From Streptomyces sp. Je 1-369 (GTDB taxonomy: Bacteria > Actinomycetota > Actinomycetes > Streptomycetales > Streptomycetaceae): 64,000 nt of DNA. A program made the position numbers and the translations under genes. The notes beneath the pieces are model-generated. The model saw nothing but the letters and a program-made list of their open reading frames with translations, was not told the DNA's origin and did not search any database. The stretch covers positions 1,951,448 through 2,015,447 of the forward strand of contig NZ_CP101750.1 of assembly GCF_026810505.1 (NCBI RefSeq). Direction: 5' to 3'. Below are positions 18,107 through 27,176 of the stretch, one piece after another. Each line of letters begins with the position of its first letter. Positions within the stretch are counted from its first letter, which is position 1.

Positions 18107-19114
18107 ATGTCTGCACGCCGCAAGGTCGCACGCCTCGCCGCCGTCGGTGTCGCGCCGCTCGCCCTGACCGCCCTTTCGGTCACGCCTGCCGCCGCGCACG
18201 GTTCGATGACGGACCCGGTCAGCCGGGTCTCCGCCTGCTTCCAGGAGGGGCCGGAGTCGCCCGAGTCGGCCGCCTGCAAGGCAGCCGTCGCGGCCAGTGG
18301 CGCGCAGGCCTTCTACGACTGGAACGGCGTGAACATCGCTAACGCCGCCGGGAAGTCGAAGGAGATCATCCCGGACGGGAAGCTGTGCAGCGCCGGGAAC
18401 GACAAGTACAAGGGGCTCGACCTGCCGCGCGCCGACTGGCCGTCCAGCAAGATGTCCGGCGGCAACCACACCTTCCACTACAAGGGCACCGCCCCGCACA
18501 AGGGCTCCTTCGAGCTGTACATCACCAAGGACTCGTACGACCCGTCCAAGCCGCTGAAGTGGTCGGATCTGGAGGAGAAGCCCTTCGTCGACGTGGCCGA
18601 CCCGAAGATGGAGAACGGTGACTACGTCTTCGACGGCAAGGTCCCGGCCAAGTCGGGCCGGCACCTGATCTACTCGATCTGGCAGCGCTCCGATTCCCCC
18701 GAGGCCTTCTACACCTGCTCCGACGTCGTGTTCGGGAAGGACAGCGGGGGTTCGGGCAGCAACGCCCCGGCCCCCGCCGCCTCCGCGCCCACCGATCAGG
18801 ACATCGCCGCCGGTGCCGACAAGTCCTCCGTCGAGCACCACGGCCACGGGGACGCCGACGCCGAGACGGGCGCCGACGCCACCGGCGCCGCGCCCGCCGC
18901 CCCGGCCGCGGACGAGGCGGCCGGCGACAACCGGCCCGAGGTGAACGGCGGCGCCGAGAAGCCGGTCACCACGGCGAACGACAACCTCGCCGAGACCGGC
19001 GGCGACAGCACCACGCCGTACATCGCCATGGGCGGCGCCGCCATCCTGGCCATCGGTGCCGCGGCGATGTTCGCCACGACCCGCCGCCGCGCCGCGGGAC
19101 GCCACGGCCGCTGA
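18107..19114 (+). CDS. Sortase-anchored AA10 lytic polysaccharide monooxygenase
   Basis: ATG 18107 follows a GAGGAG site; the protein has 335 residues. The signal peptide ends ...TPAAA before His31, so the mature protein begins HGSMTDP with the N-terminal histidine needed for the copper brace. The second brace histidine is probably His131 in KGTAPHKGSFELYI. AA10 enzymes oxidatively cleave chitin or cellulose. After the roughly 200-residue catalytic domain come a Pro/Ala/Asp-rich spacer and a cell-wall sorting signal: LAETG, a hydrophobic helix (YIAMGGAAILAIGAAAMF) and the tail TTRRRAAGRHGR. LAxTG suits Streptomyces class E sortases, so the enzyme should be covalently attached to the wall. Substrate not certain. 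Confidence 0.92.
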   Translation: MSARRKVARLAAVGVAPLALTALSVTPAAAHGSMTDPVSRVSACFQEGPESPESAACKAAVAASGAQAFYDWNGVNIANAAGKSKEIIPDGKLCSAGNDKYKGLDLPRADWPSSKMSGGNHTFHYKGTAPHKGSFELYITKDSYDPSKPLKWSDLEEKPFVDVADPKMENGDYVFDGKVPAKSGRHLIYSIWQRSDSPEAFYTCSDVVFGKDSGGSGSNAPAPAASAPTDQDIAAGADKSSVEHHGHGDADAETGADATGAAPAAPAADEAAGDNRPEVNGGAEKPVTTANDNLAETGGDSTTPYIAMGGAAILAIGAAAMFATTRRRAAGRHGR

Positions 19115-19150
19115 GCCCCGGACGAGTCAGCGGAACGGAGTCAGCGGAAA

Positions 19151-19192
19151 CGACGCCGGGCACGTGTCATGACAGGCACGTGCTCGGCGTCG
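19151..19192. terminator. Bidirectional terminator between LPMO and lipase genes
   Basis: CGACGCCGGGCACGTG (19151-19166) pairs with CACGTGCTCGGCGTCG (19177-19192), sixteen positions with one mismatch, around a 10-base loop. It sits between convergent genes and includes the last lipase codons. Confidence 0.7.
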
Positions 19193-20033
19193 CGTGTGCC
19201 GGGTCCAGTGCGTTCGCCACCTCGTGGTGGGCCACCCGGTCCAGGATGCCGATCGCCACGTGCTCGGACAGGGCCACGGGGCACAGGTCCTGGAGGGTGA
19301 CGTTGCGGACGTCCGGGCCGGTCAGGAACTGGGTGCGGTACGGGGTGACGACCTCGTCGTACTTGGTGGCGATGACGGTGTAGCGCACGCCGGGCACCGT
19401 GTCGCCGCCCTCGTTGAGCTTGGTCAGGAAGGGTGAGCCCGCGACCTGGTCGGCGAGGCTCGGGGTCTTCGTGGTCAGCAGGTCCTCGATGCCGGGGAAG
19501 TACGGCAGCAGCTTGGTGAGGCCGAGCAGCGTGGTGCCGTGGTTGTCGGGGGCGAGACCGACCAGGGCGTTCACCTTCGCGGCGCCGCCCAGGAACTTGA
19601 GGTAGTGGCGCGGCATCATGCCGCCCTGCGAGTGCCCGACGAGGTCCGCCTTCTTCGCACCCGTCGAGGCGAGCACCTTGTCCACGAAGGTGTCGAGCTG
19701 CCCGGCCGACTTGTCGATGGGGCCGAGGCCGTTGAAGAACGGGACGCCCGGCAGCTGGCCGTAGTCCAGGGAGTAGACGCAGTAGCCGCGCTTGACCAGG
19801 TAGGGCGCGAGGACGAGCCAGTTGTCGACGGAGTTCCCGAACGTGCCGTGCACGAGGACGACCGGTCGGGGGTGTGCGGCGGACGGCTTGCAGTCGTAGT
19901 CGTTCCAGCCTCGGGATATGGCGGGTGCGGTGGACGCCGCGTCAGCGGTGGCCGTGGCGGGGGTGAGAGTGACCGCGCCCGTGACGAGCAGGGCGGCGGC
20001 GAGCGCGCGCAGCGCTCGTCTCCAGGGCAGCAT
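19167..20033 (-). CDS. Secreted lipase/esterase (alpha/beta hydrolase)
   Basis: The protein has 288 residues with an Arg-containing signal peptide (about 1-31, ending ATATADA). The alpha/beta-hydrolase core shows RPVVLVHGTFGNSVDNW (oxyanion region), DLVGHSQGGMMPRHYLKFLG with the nucleophile Ser in GHSQG, a likely acid in TVIATKYDEVVTPY, and a late histidine in ALSEHVAIGILDRVAHHEV. Four cysteines in the mature part suggest disulphides. Family knowledge: extracellular triacylglycerol lipase of the Streptomyces type. It is convergent with the LPMO gene and shares the terminator. Confidence 0.88.
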   Translation of the reverse strand: MLPWRRALRALAAALLVTGAVTLTPATATADAASTAPAISRGWNDYDCKPSAAHPRPVVLVHGTFGNSVDNWLVLAPYLVKRGYCVYSLDYGQLPGVPFFNGLGPIDKSAGQLDTFVDKVLASTGAKKADLVGHSQGGMMPRHYLKFLGGAAKVNALVGLAPDNHGTTLLGLTKLLPYFPGIEDLLTTKTPSLADQVAGSPFLTKLNEGGDTVPGVRYTVIATKYDEVVTPYRTQFLTGPDVRNVTLQDLCPVALSEHVAIGILDRVAHHEVANALDPAHATPSTCLS

Positions 20034-20206
20034 CGTGTGATCTCCTTGCGGCTCAAGGGGAGTGCGATGGCGGTACGCCCTGTGACCCGGATCAGCAGGA
20101 TGCCGTGCTCACGTCAAATTACGCGCGAGTAGGTGAAGAGTGAAGCGGCGCGTCGTAAAAAGTTCCAGCGTTCACTGGCGCGGTCACGACGCGGATCCCG
20201 GCGCCG

Positions 20207-21214
20207 TTACGCCGCCAGCGTTCCCGGCACGATGGCGCCCGGACCGAACTTCGCCCGCGCCCGGTCGGCGACCTCCTCGATGCGGCGGGTCTTCTCGTCC
20301 GTCGGGTCGAACGACAGCTGGTGGGTGGCGTGTTCGGCGGGGGCGAGGCCCTCGGCACGCAGGGAGAGGGCGCGCACCCTGGCCCGCTGGAGGCCCAGCG
20401 CCTCGTACATGCGGTACGCGGTCATGGCCAGCTCGGTGGAGTGCGCGGTCTGCTCGGGGAGGGCCTTGGAGCGAGTGGTCGTGGAGCGGTCGGCGTACCG
20501 CACCGTGAGGACCAGCGTGCGGCACACCTGGTCCTCGCCGCGCATCCGCGCCCCCAGCTCCTCCGCGCCGGAGAGCAGTGCGCGGCGGTGCCGGAAGGGG
20601 TCCAGTTCGTCGCGCGGGAAAGGCCGTTCGACGGAGAGCGAGCGCGCGGCGGCGTTCGGCACGACCCGGGTGCGGTCGACGCCCCGCGCCTTCTCGCTCA
20701 GCTCGCGGCCCGCGCGGGCGCCGACGAGCCGCTGCAGGGTGGACAGGGGCGCGGCACCGACCTTCCCGAGGGAGTCGAGGCCGTACTCGCAGAGGGTGCG
20801 GGCGGTGGCGCGGCCGATGCCGGGCAGCTCGCCGACCGGCCGCTCGGCGAGGAACTCCCGTACGCCGTCCTCCCCTTCGGGCACCGAGCGGGTCACGCCG
20901 GGGGCGGCGCCGCGCGCGGCCATCCGCGCCAGCATCGGGCCGGGCCCTGCGCCGATCGCGCACTCCACCCCGTACAGCGCGAGTGCCCGTACCCGGATCA
21001 GTGCGGCGAGGTCGACGGCGCTCCGTCCGAAGTACCGTCGCGCTCCCCGTACGTCGACAAGCGCGGCGTCGGGCGGGAGCGCCTCTACCTGCGGAGTGAA
21101 CTCGCCCAGCAGGGCGAGGAGTTGGGGCAGTAGCGCCTCGTGCATGGGGGGCAGCAGGAAGCGTACGTAGAGGGTGGTGACGCCGTTGCTCATCCCGCGC
21201 GCCTCTTCACTCAT
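20207..21214 (-). CDS. imuB: ImuB-like Y-family polymerase relative, probably non-catalytic
   Basis: ATG 21214 overlaps the dnaE2 stop as ATGA and gives 335 residues; ATG 21193 is a possible inner start. The protein follows the Y-family plan: palm remnant, helix-hairpin-helix with VGELPGIGRATARTLCEYGL, thumb and little finger. The first palm motif, where active enzymes have DxD, reads TTLYVRFLLPP with no aspartate, and the later motif reads ALVDVRGARRYFG instead of SIDEAY. That pattern is typical of ImuB, an inactive adapter that brings DnaE2 to the beta clamp during mutagenic repair. It is co-transcribed with dnaE2. No imuA-like gene is seen. Confidence 0.8.
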   Translation of the reverse strand: MSEEARGMSNGVTTLYVRFLLPPMHEALLPQLLALLGEFTPQVEALPPDAALVDVRGARRYFGRSAVDLAALIRVRALALYGVECAIGAGPGPMLARMAARGAAPGVTRSVPEGEDGVREFLAERPVGELPGIGRATARTLCEYGLDSLGKVGAAPLSTLQRLVGARAGRELSEKARGVDRTRVVPNAAARSLSVERPFPRDELDPFRHRRALLSGAEELGARMRGEDQVCRTLVLTVRYADRSTTTRSKALPEQTAHSTELAMTAYRMYEALGLQRARVRALSLRAEGLAPAEHATHQLSFDPTDEKTRRIEEVADRARAKFGPGAIVPGTLAA

Positions 21215-24200
21215 CCCGCGCTCCCCGAACTCCGGTGCCACAGCTTCCTTGCCGGTGTCGCCCCTTCGCCCGCCGGGCGCAGGTCCGCCCAGGGGTGCAT
21301 CTCGTATCCCGTGGCCATACGGATACGCCGCCCTGCCGCCGATCCCGGTTCCGAGCCCGGTTCCGAGCCCGGTTCCGGGACCGACTCCGACTCCGACTCC
21401 GACCCATGGACCGGCTCCGCCAAGCGCAGCGCCACCGCATCGAGGCCCCCCTCCGCCCGCACCTCCACCAGCTCCGCCAGGTTCCACGCCGCCGCGCCCA
21501 CCACGCTGAGGCTGCGCGGCCCGCGGCGCTGCACGACGCCGCGTACGAGCAGCAGCCAGGAGTGGAAGACGGTGTGCGCGCACCGCTCGTGGGCGTCGTC
21601 GAAGAAGGCCAGGTCGATCAGGCCCGTGCCGTCGTCCAGGGTGGTGAAGATGACGCGCTTGCCGGAGCGGATCGGCGGGGTCTGGGTGGCCGCCTTGGCG
21701 CCCGCGACCAGGACGGTCGCGCCGTGTTCGGCCTCGCGCAGGCGCCGGGCACTGAGGGCGCCGAGCTCATCGAGGAAGGCGCGGTGGTCGCCCATGAGGT
21801 GGCGTGAGGAGTCCATGCCGAGGACGCCGAGTTCGGCGCTGAGCCGCTCCGCGTCGTCCAGGTCGGGCAGGCCCGCGGGCACCGTCTTCCGGCCGCCCGC
21901 CAGGGACAGTTGGGCGCCGGCCGCGCCCCGCGCGCCGCGCCGCAGCTCGGCCAGGTGCAGTTGCAGGTCGCGGCGGTTGGCGCCGAACGCGTCGAGTGCG
22001 CCGACCTGCGCGAGCCGCTGGGCGACCGGCTTGGAGGGCCTGGCGCGCTCCCAGAAGTCGACGAGGGAGGCGTAGGGCTGACTATCGGCGATCCGGGCGG
22101 CCTCGGCCTCGCTGATGCCGTGCACGTCGGAGAGCGCGAGCCGCAGCCCCCACCGGTCCGGAGCCCCCTCCGAACCGGACACCAGTTCGATACGGTGAGC
22201 GACCGCCGACCGGTTCACGTCCAGGGGAAGGATCGGCACCCCCCGCCGCCGCGCGTCCGCGAGCAGCAGCCGCTTCGGGTACATCCCGGGGTCGTGCGTG
22301 AGCAGCCCGGCGTAGAACGCGGCCGGGTGATGGGCCTTCAGCCACGCCGACTGGTAGGTGGGCACGGCGAAGGCCACCGCGTGCGCCTTGCAGAAGCCGT
22401 ACGAGCCGAAGGCCTCGACGATCCCCCACGTGCGGCCGATGGTCTCCGCGTCGTACCCCCTGGCCGCCGCGTGCTGCGCGAACCAGAAGCGGATCCTGCC
22501 CTGCGACTCCGGGTCGGAGAGCCCGCGCCGCACCCGGTCCGCCTCGTCGCGCCCGCAGCCGGTCATGATGTCGACGATCTGGATGACCTGCTCGTGGAAG
22601 ACGACGACGCCGTACGTCTCCTTCAGCGGCTCCGCGAGGTCGGGGTGCGGGTAGCGGACGGGCGCGCGGCCGTGCCTGGACTCGATGAAGGGCCGCACCA
22701 TGTCGGCGGCGACCGGTCCTGGCCGGAACAGCGAGATGTCGACCACCAGGTCGTGGAAGGTCGTCGGCTGGAGCCGCCCGACCAGGTCGCGCTGGCCCGG
22801 CGACTCGATCTGGAAGCATCCCAGCGTCTCGGTGGACTTGATCAGCTGGTACGTCGCCGGGTCGCCCGGCGGCACCTGGCGCGGGTCGTCGAGATCCACG
22901 GCGTCACCCGTGGCCCGCTCGACCTCCGCTACCGCGTGCGCCATCGCCGACTGCATCCGCACGCCGAGCACGTCCAGCTTGAGCAGGCCGAGGTCCTCGA
23001 CGTCGTCCTTGTCGAACTGCGACATGGGCAGGCCCTCGCCGCTGGTCGGCATCACGGGGGTGCGGGCGAGCAGCGAGGCGTCGGAGAGCAGCACCCCGCA
23101 CGGGTGCATGGCGACACCGCGCGGCAGCGCGTCCAGCGCCTCGACGAGGTCCCACAGCCGGTCACGGTCGCCCAGTTCCTGGGTGATCTCCCGGAGTTCG
23201 GGCAGCTCCTTCATCGCGGAGCGGGCGTCGCGGGCGCGGATGTGCGGGAAGGCCTTGGCGATCCGGTCGATGTCGGCCGGGTCCATGGACAGGGCGGCGC
23301 CCACGTCGCGTATGGCATGGCGCACCCGGTACGTCTCCGGCATCGCGACCGTCGCGACGCGCTCGGGGCCGAAGCGGCCGATGATCGCGCGGTAGACCTC
23401 CAGGCGGCGGGCCGACTCGACGTCGATGTCGATGTCCGGCAGGACGTGCCGCCGCTTGGAGAGGAACCGCTCCATGAGCAGCCCGTGCTCGACGGGGTCG
23501 GCGTGCGCGATGCCGATGAGGTGGTTGACCAGGGACCCGGCGCCGGAGCCGCGCGCCGCGACCCGGATGCCCAGGTCGCGCACGTCGTCGACGACCTGGG
23601 CCACGGTCAGGAAGTACGAGGCGTATCCGTGGTGGTCGATGATGTCCAGCTCGTGGTGCATCCGCTCCCAGTACTCGCGCCGGGTGTCGTAGCCGCGCCG
23701 CACCATGCCCGCCGCGGCCCGCGAGGCGAGGACGCGCTGCGCGGTGCGGCGCCCGGCGCCGACGAGGTGCGGTTCGGGGAAGCGTACGGAGCCGATGCCG
23801 ATGTCGTCCTCGGGGTCGACGAGGCATTCGGCGGCGGCGGCACTGGTCTGTTCGACGAGGCGGTGGGCGGTGTCGCGGCGGAAGCCCGCGGCCTCGACGA
23901 CGCGTTCGGCGACGTGCAGCATGGCGTCGGCGCCCTTCAGCCACCGCTCGCCGCTGTCGAGTTCCTTGGTCGGGTCGACGGGGACGAGGCGGCGGGCGGC
24001 GTCGAGGACGTCGGCGACCGGGCCCTGGCCGGGGTCCGCGTAGCGCACGGCGTTGCTCAGGACGGGGCGCACGCCCTGTTCGGCGGCGAAGCCGACGGTG
24101 CGCGCGGCCAGGCGCAGGGAGCCGGGGCCCGTGCCCTCGCGGCCGTGCCAGACGGACTCCAGGCGCAGCGCGTCGCCGTACCGCTCGCGCCAGGGGGCGA

Positions 24201-24717
24201 GGAGGCGGGCGGCCCGGTCGGGGCGGCCCGCGGCGAGCGCGCGCCCCACGTCGGACGCGGGGCCGAGCAGCACGGTGAGACCTTCGCCGTGGTTCTCCTG
24301 CCACGGCAGGACGGGCTGCCCCTGCCCCTGTGCCTGCCCCTGCGCCGTGCCGTCGCGGTGCGCGGCGGTGACCAGGCGGCAGAGCGTGGCCCAGCCGGTG
24401 GCGCCGTCCCTGGCGAGGAAGGTGACGCGGGGTGTCGACTCGTCGATGAAGGCGCCGCCGCGTACGGGGGCACGCCGGCGCTCGCCCCGGGCGGGTGCGG
24501 GCGCGCCCACCGCGAGCTCGGCCCCGAACAGCGGCCGCACGCCCGCCTTGGCCGCGGCCTTGGCGAACCGGACGGCGCCCGCGAGGGTGTCGCGGTCGGT
24601 GAGCGCGAGGGCGTCCATGCCGCGGTCGGCGGCGCGCTCGGCGAGCCGCTCCGGGTGCGATGCGCCGTACCGCAGGGAGAATCCGGAGACGGTGTGCAGA
24701 TGCGTGAACCCGGGCAC
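21211..24717 (-). CDS. dnaE2: Error-prone DNA polymerase III alpha subunit DnaE2
   Basis: I chose GTG 24717 because a full AGGAGG lies five bases upstream (CCTCCT at 24723-24728); it gives 1168 residues. The N-terminal PHP domain starts PGFTHLHTVSGFSLRYGASH. The C-family polymerase core has the catalytic aspartates in HVLPDIDIDVESARR near residue 425. A helix-hairpin-helix region follows, and the C-terminal OB fold includes KRVIFTTLDDGTGLIDLAFF. The length matches DnaE2 and is shorter than DnaE1. It performs translesion synthesis after DNA damage. A LexA-type SOS box lies 65 bases upstream, and imuB follows with overlap. Confidence 0.93.
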   Translation of the reverse strand: MPGFTHLHTVSGFSLRYGASHPERLAERAADRGMDALALTDRDTLAGAVRFAKAAAKAGVRPLFGAELAVGAPAPARGERRRAPVRGGAFIDESTPRVTFLARDGATGWATLCRLVTAAHRDGTAQGQAQGQGQPVLPWQENHGEGLTVLLGPASDVGRALAAGRPDRAARLLAPWRERYGDALRLESVWHGREGTGPGSLRLAARTVGFAAEQGVRPVLSNAVRYADPGQGPVADVLDAARRLVPVDPTKELDSGERWLKGADAMLHVAERVVEAAGFRRDTAHRLVEQTSAAAAECLVDPEDDIGIGSVRFPEPHLVGAGRRTAQRVLASRAAAGMVRRGYDTRREYWERMHHELDIIDHHGYASYFLTVAQVVDDVRDLGIRVAARGSGAGSLVNHLIGIAHADPVEHGLLMERFLSKRRHVLPDIDIDVESARRLEVYRAIIGRFGPERVATVAMPETYRVRHAIRDVGAALSMDPADIDRIAKAFPHIRARDARSAMKELPELREITQELGDRDRLWDLVEALDALPRGVAMHPCGVLLSDASLLARTPVMPTSGEGLPMSQFDKDDVEDLGLLKLDVLGVRMQSAMAHAVAEVERATGDAVDLDDPRQVPPGDPATYQLIKSTETLGCFQIESPGQRDLVGRLQPTTFHDLVVDISLFRPGPVAADMVRPFIESRHGRAPVRYPHPDLAEPLKETYGVVVFHEQVIQIVDIMTGCGRDEADRVRRGLSDPESQGRIRFWFAQHAAARGYDAETIGRTWGIVEAFGSYGFCKAHAVAFAVPTYQSAWLKAHHPAAFYAGLLTHDPGMYPKRLLLADARRRGVPILPLDVNRSAVAHRIELVSGSEGAPDRWGLRLALSDVHGISEAEAARIADSQPYASLVDFWERARPSKPVAQRLAQVGALDAFGANRRDLQLHLAELRRGARGAAGAQLSLAGGRKTVPAGLPDLDDAERLSAELGVLGMDSSRHLMGDHRAFLDELGALSARRLREAEHGATVLVAGAKAATQTPPIRSGKRVIFTTLDDGTGLIDLAFFDDAHERCAHTVFHSWLLLVRGVVQRRGPRSLSVVGAAAWNLAELVEVRAEGGLDAVALRLAEPVHGSESESESVPEPGSEPGSEPGSAAGRRIRMATGYEMHPWADLRPAGEGATPARKLWHRSSGSAG

Positions 24718-24781
24718 ACGCACCTCCTGAAACTCCGAACCGATCCGATCTGACATCCCCCGTCTCCACCATAGACCAGTT

Positions 24782-24797
24782 TCGAACTCACGTACGA
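24782..24797. promoter_or_regulatory. LexA SOS box upstream of dnaE2
   Basis: TCGAACTCACGTACGA matches the actinobacterial SOS consensus TCGAAC-N4-GTTCGA at 11 of 12 fixed positions. A second half-site, CGTTCGA, follows at 24805-24811. Position and neighbour gene both fit DNA-damage control. Confidence 0.75.
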
Positions 24798-24901
24798 CAC
24801 ATACGTTCGATTAGCGTGCGAGGGCTGACCCCACTGCCCCCGCATCGTCCGTTCGGCCCATCCCACCTGCGCAAACGCCCCGCACACCGGAGCGTGGGGG
24901 C

Positions 24902-25969
24902 ATGAGGTTCGCCGACGAATTGAAGAGCGCCGTCACCCCGCGAGCAGCCCTGCTCGTCATCGGCGTACTCGCCCTGCAACTGCTGTTCATCGCCTCCTAC
25001 GTAGGGGCCCTGCACAACCCGAAACCCAGAGACGTGCCCTTCGGAGTCGTCGCCCCCGGCGCCGCGGCCGAGCAGACCGCCGACAAGCTGAAGAAGCTCC
25101 CCGGCGACCCGCTCGACCCGCGCGTCCTCAAGGACGAGGCCGCGGCCCGCCACCAGATCATGAACCGCGACATCGACGGCGCCCTGCTCGTCGACCCGCG
25201 CGGCACCACCGACACCCTCCTGGTCGCCTCCGGCGGCGGCACCGCCCTCTCCAGGACCCTCACCACCCTCGTCACCGACGTCGACGCCGCCGAGAAGCGC
25301 ACCGTGAAGACCGACGACGTGGCCCCCGCGTCGGACCAGGACTTCAACGGCCTCTCGTCGTTCTACCTGGTCGTCGGCTGGTGCGTCGGCGGCTACCTGT
25401 GCGCGTCGATCCTCGCGATCAGCGCGGGCTCCCGGGCCTCCAACGTGCCCCGCGCGGTCATCAGACTCGGCACCATGGCGCTCTACGCGATCGTCGGCGG
25501 GCTCGGCGGCGCGGTCATCATCGGGCCGATCCTCGGCGCCCTGCCCGGCAGCGTCCTCGGCCTGTGGGGCCTCGGCGCACTGGTGATCTTCGGGGTCGGC
25601 GCGGTCACCCTCGCCCTCCAGGCGCTCACCGGCATCGTCGGCATCGGACTCGCCGTCCTCCTCGTCGTCATCGGCGGCAACCCCAGCGCGGGCGGCGCCT
25701 TCCCGCTGCCGATGCTCCCGCCCTTCTGGGAAGCGATCGGGCCCTGGCTGCAACCGGGCGCGGGCACCTGGGTCGCCCGCTCCATCGCGTACTTCGACGG
25801 GAACTCGATCACCCGCCCGCTCCTCGTCCTCGCCGCCTGGGCACTCCTCGGCACGGTCGTCACCCTCGCCCTGTCCGCCCGCCGCAAGACGCACCACAGC
25901 AGCAACATCGACCTCAGCGGCACGAACTACGGCAGCGGAAACGGCAGCGGCAGCCGCCGCTTCGGGTGA
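24902..25969 (+). CDS. Polytopic membrane protein, DUF3533/ABC-2-like
   Basis: The protein has 355 residues. One helix near the start (ALLVIGVLALQLLFIASYVG) is followed by about 110 extracytoplasmic residues and then five hydrophobic segments from about residue 155, and a short Ser/Gly-rich tail. This layout resembles YhgE/Pip and ABC-2-type permease relatives that work in export of lipids or proteins. No ATPase partner of ABC type is adjacent; the next gene encodes an SMC/RecF-like ATPase and is probably unrelated. The ATG follows GAGCGTGGGGGC, a weak ribosome site. Function not assigned. Confidence 0.75.
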   Translation: MRFADELKSAVTPRAALLVIGVLALQLLFIASYVGALHNPKPRDVPFGVVAPGAAAEQTADKLKKLPGDPLDPRVLKDEAAARHQIMNRDIDGALLVDPRGTTDTLLVASGGGTALSRTLTTLVTDVDAAEKRTVKTDDVAPASDQDFNGLSSFYLVVGWCVGGYLCASILAISAGSRASNVPRAVIRLGTMALYAIVGGLGGAVIIGPILGALPGSVLGLWGLGALVIFGVGAVTLALQALTGIVGIGLAVLLVVIGGNPSAGGAFPLPMLPPFWEAIGPWLQPGAGTWVARSIAYFDGNSITRPLLVLAAWALLGTVVTLALSARRKTHHSSNIDLSGTNYGSGNGSGSRRFG

Positions 25970-26009
25970 CACACGGGGATTGTCAGACCCGGGTGCGAGG
26001 CTGAGACGC

Positions 26010-27158
26010 ATGATCCGCACACTCGCCGTCGAGAACTACCGCTCCCTGCGCAAGCTGATCGTCCCGCTGGACCGGCTGAACGTGATCACGGGCGCGAACG
26101 GCACGGGCAAGTCCAGCCTGTACCGCTCCCTGCGCCTACTCGCCGACTCCGCCACGGGCGGCGCGGTCGCGGCCCTGGCCCGCGAGGGCGGCCTGCCGTC
26201 CGCGCTCTGGGCGGGCGAGCGGAAGGCGGAGCCCACGGGGCTGAAGCTCGGCTTCGCCGGCGACGAGTTCGGGTACGCGGTGGACTTCGGCCTCCCCCAG
26301 TCCAGCGGCGCGGGCCCGCGGGGCGCGCCGTCCCTCTTCCAGCTCGACCCCGAGATCAAGCGCGAGTCCACCTGGGCGGGCCCCGTCCTGCGGCCCGCGG
26401 CGCTGCTCTGCGACCGCGCGGGCCCCGCGGTGCGCACCCGCACGGCCGACGGCGGCTGGCACCGCACCCAGGGCATCCGTCCGTACGACAGCATGCTGAG
26501 CGAGTTCGCCGACCCGCAGCTCGCTCCCGACCTGCTGCGGCTGCGCGAGCTGATCCGCTCCTGGCGGTTCTACGACCACGTGCGCACCGACGCCGACGCG
26601 CCCGCCCGTGCCGCCCGCATCGGCACGCGCACGCCGGTCCTCGCCCACGACGGCGCGGATCTGGCCGCCGCGCTCCAGACCATCCGCGAGATCGGCGACG
26701 ACGAGGCGCTCGACGACGCGGTGGACGACGCCTTCCCGGGCAGCCGGGTCCGCGTCGTCGACAACGGCGGCCGGTTCGAGCTCCAGCTGCACCAGCACGG
26801 GCTGCTGCGCCCGCTGGGCCCCGCGGAGCTGTCCGACGGCACGCTGCGCTACCTGCTGTGGACGGCGGCGCTCCTGACCCCGCGGCCGCCCGAGCTGCTC
26901 GTCCTGAACGAGCCGGAGACGAGCCTGCACCCGGACCTCCTGCGCCCGCTCGCGGACCTGATCGTGACGGCGACGAAGGACACGCAGGTAGTCCTGGTGA
27001 CCCATGCCCGCCCTCTCGCCGAGGCGGTGGCCAAGGGCGCGGCCCGCCACCGGGTCGACGTCAACTCCATAGAACTGCTCAAGGAGTCGGGCCGGACGAC
27101 GGTGGCGGGCCGGGAGAGCCTCTTGGACGAGCCGTTGTGGTACTGGCCGAAGCGGTGA
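26010..27158 (+). CDS. AAA family ATPase (RecF/OLD-like)
   Basis: ATG 26010 gives 382 residues. VENYRSLRKLIVPL followed by NVITGANGTGKSSLYRSL (Walker A near residue 30) is the typical start of the AAA_21/AAA_15 class. ELLVLNEPETSLHPDLL near 300 supplies Walker B and the signature-like D-loop, and QVVLVTHARPLAEAVA gives the switch histidine. There is no TOPRIM or HNH nuclease domain, unlike OLD-type defence proteins. Such stand-alone ATPases are widespread and poorly understood. It converges with adhE with only 18 bases between the stops. Confidence 0.8.
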   Translation: MIRTLAVENYRSLRKLIVPLDRLNVITGANGTGKSSLYRSLRLLADSATGGAVAALAREGGLPSALWAGERKAEPTGLKLGFAGDEFGYAVDFGLPQSSGAGPRGAPSLFQLDPEIKRESTWAGPVLRPAALLCDRAGPAVRTRTADGGWHRTQGIRPYDSMLSEFADPQLAPDLLRLRELIRSWRFYDHVRTDADAPARAARIGTRTPVLAHDGADLAAALQTIREIGDDEALDDAVDDAFPGSRVRVVDNGGRFELQLHQHGLLRPLGPAELSDGTLRYLLWTAALLTPRPPELLVLNEPETSLHPDLLRPLADLIVTATKDTQVVLVTHARPLAEAVAKGAARHRVDVNSIELLKESGRTTVAGRESLLDEPLWYWPKR

Positions 27159-27176
27159 GTTCGTCCCTGCGGCTCG

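Noticed and set aside
21910..24753. A 947-codon open frame antisense to dnaE2
   Set aside because: It is Arg/Gly/His-rich without motifs, while the minus strand encodes a complete DnaE2.
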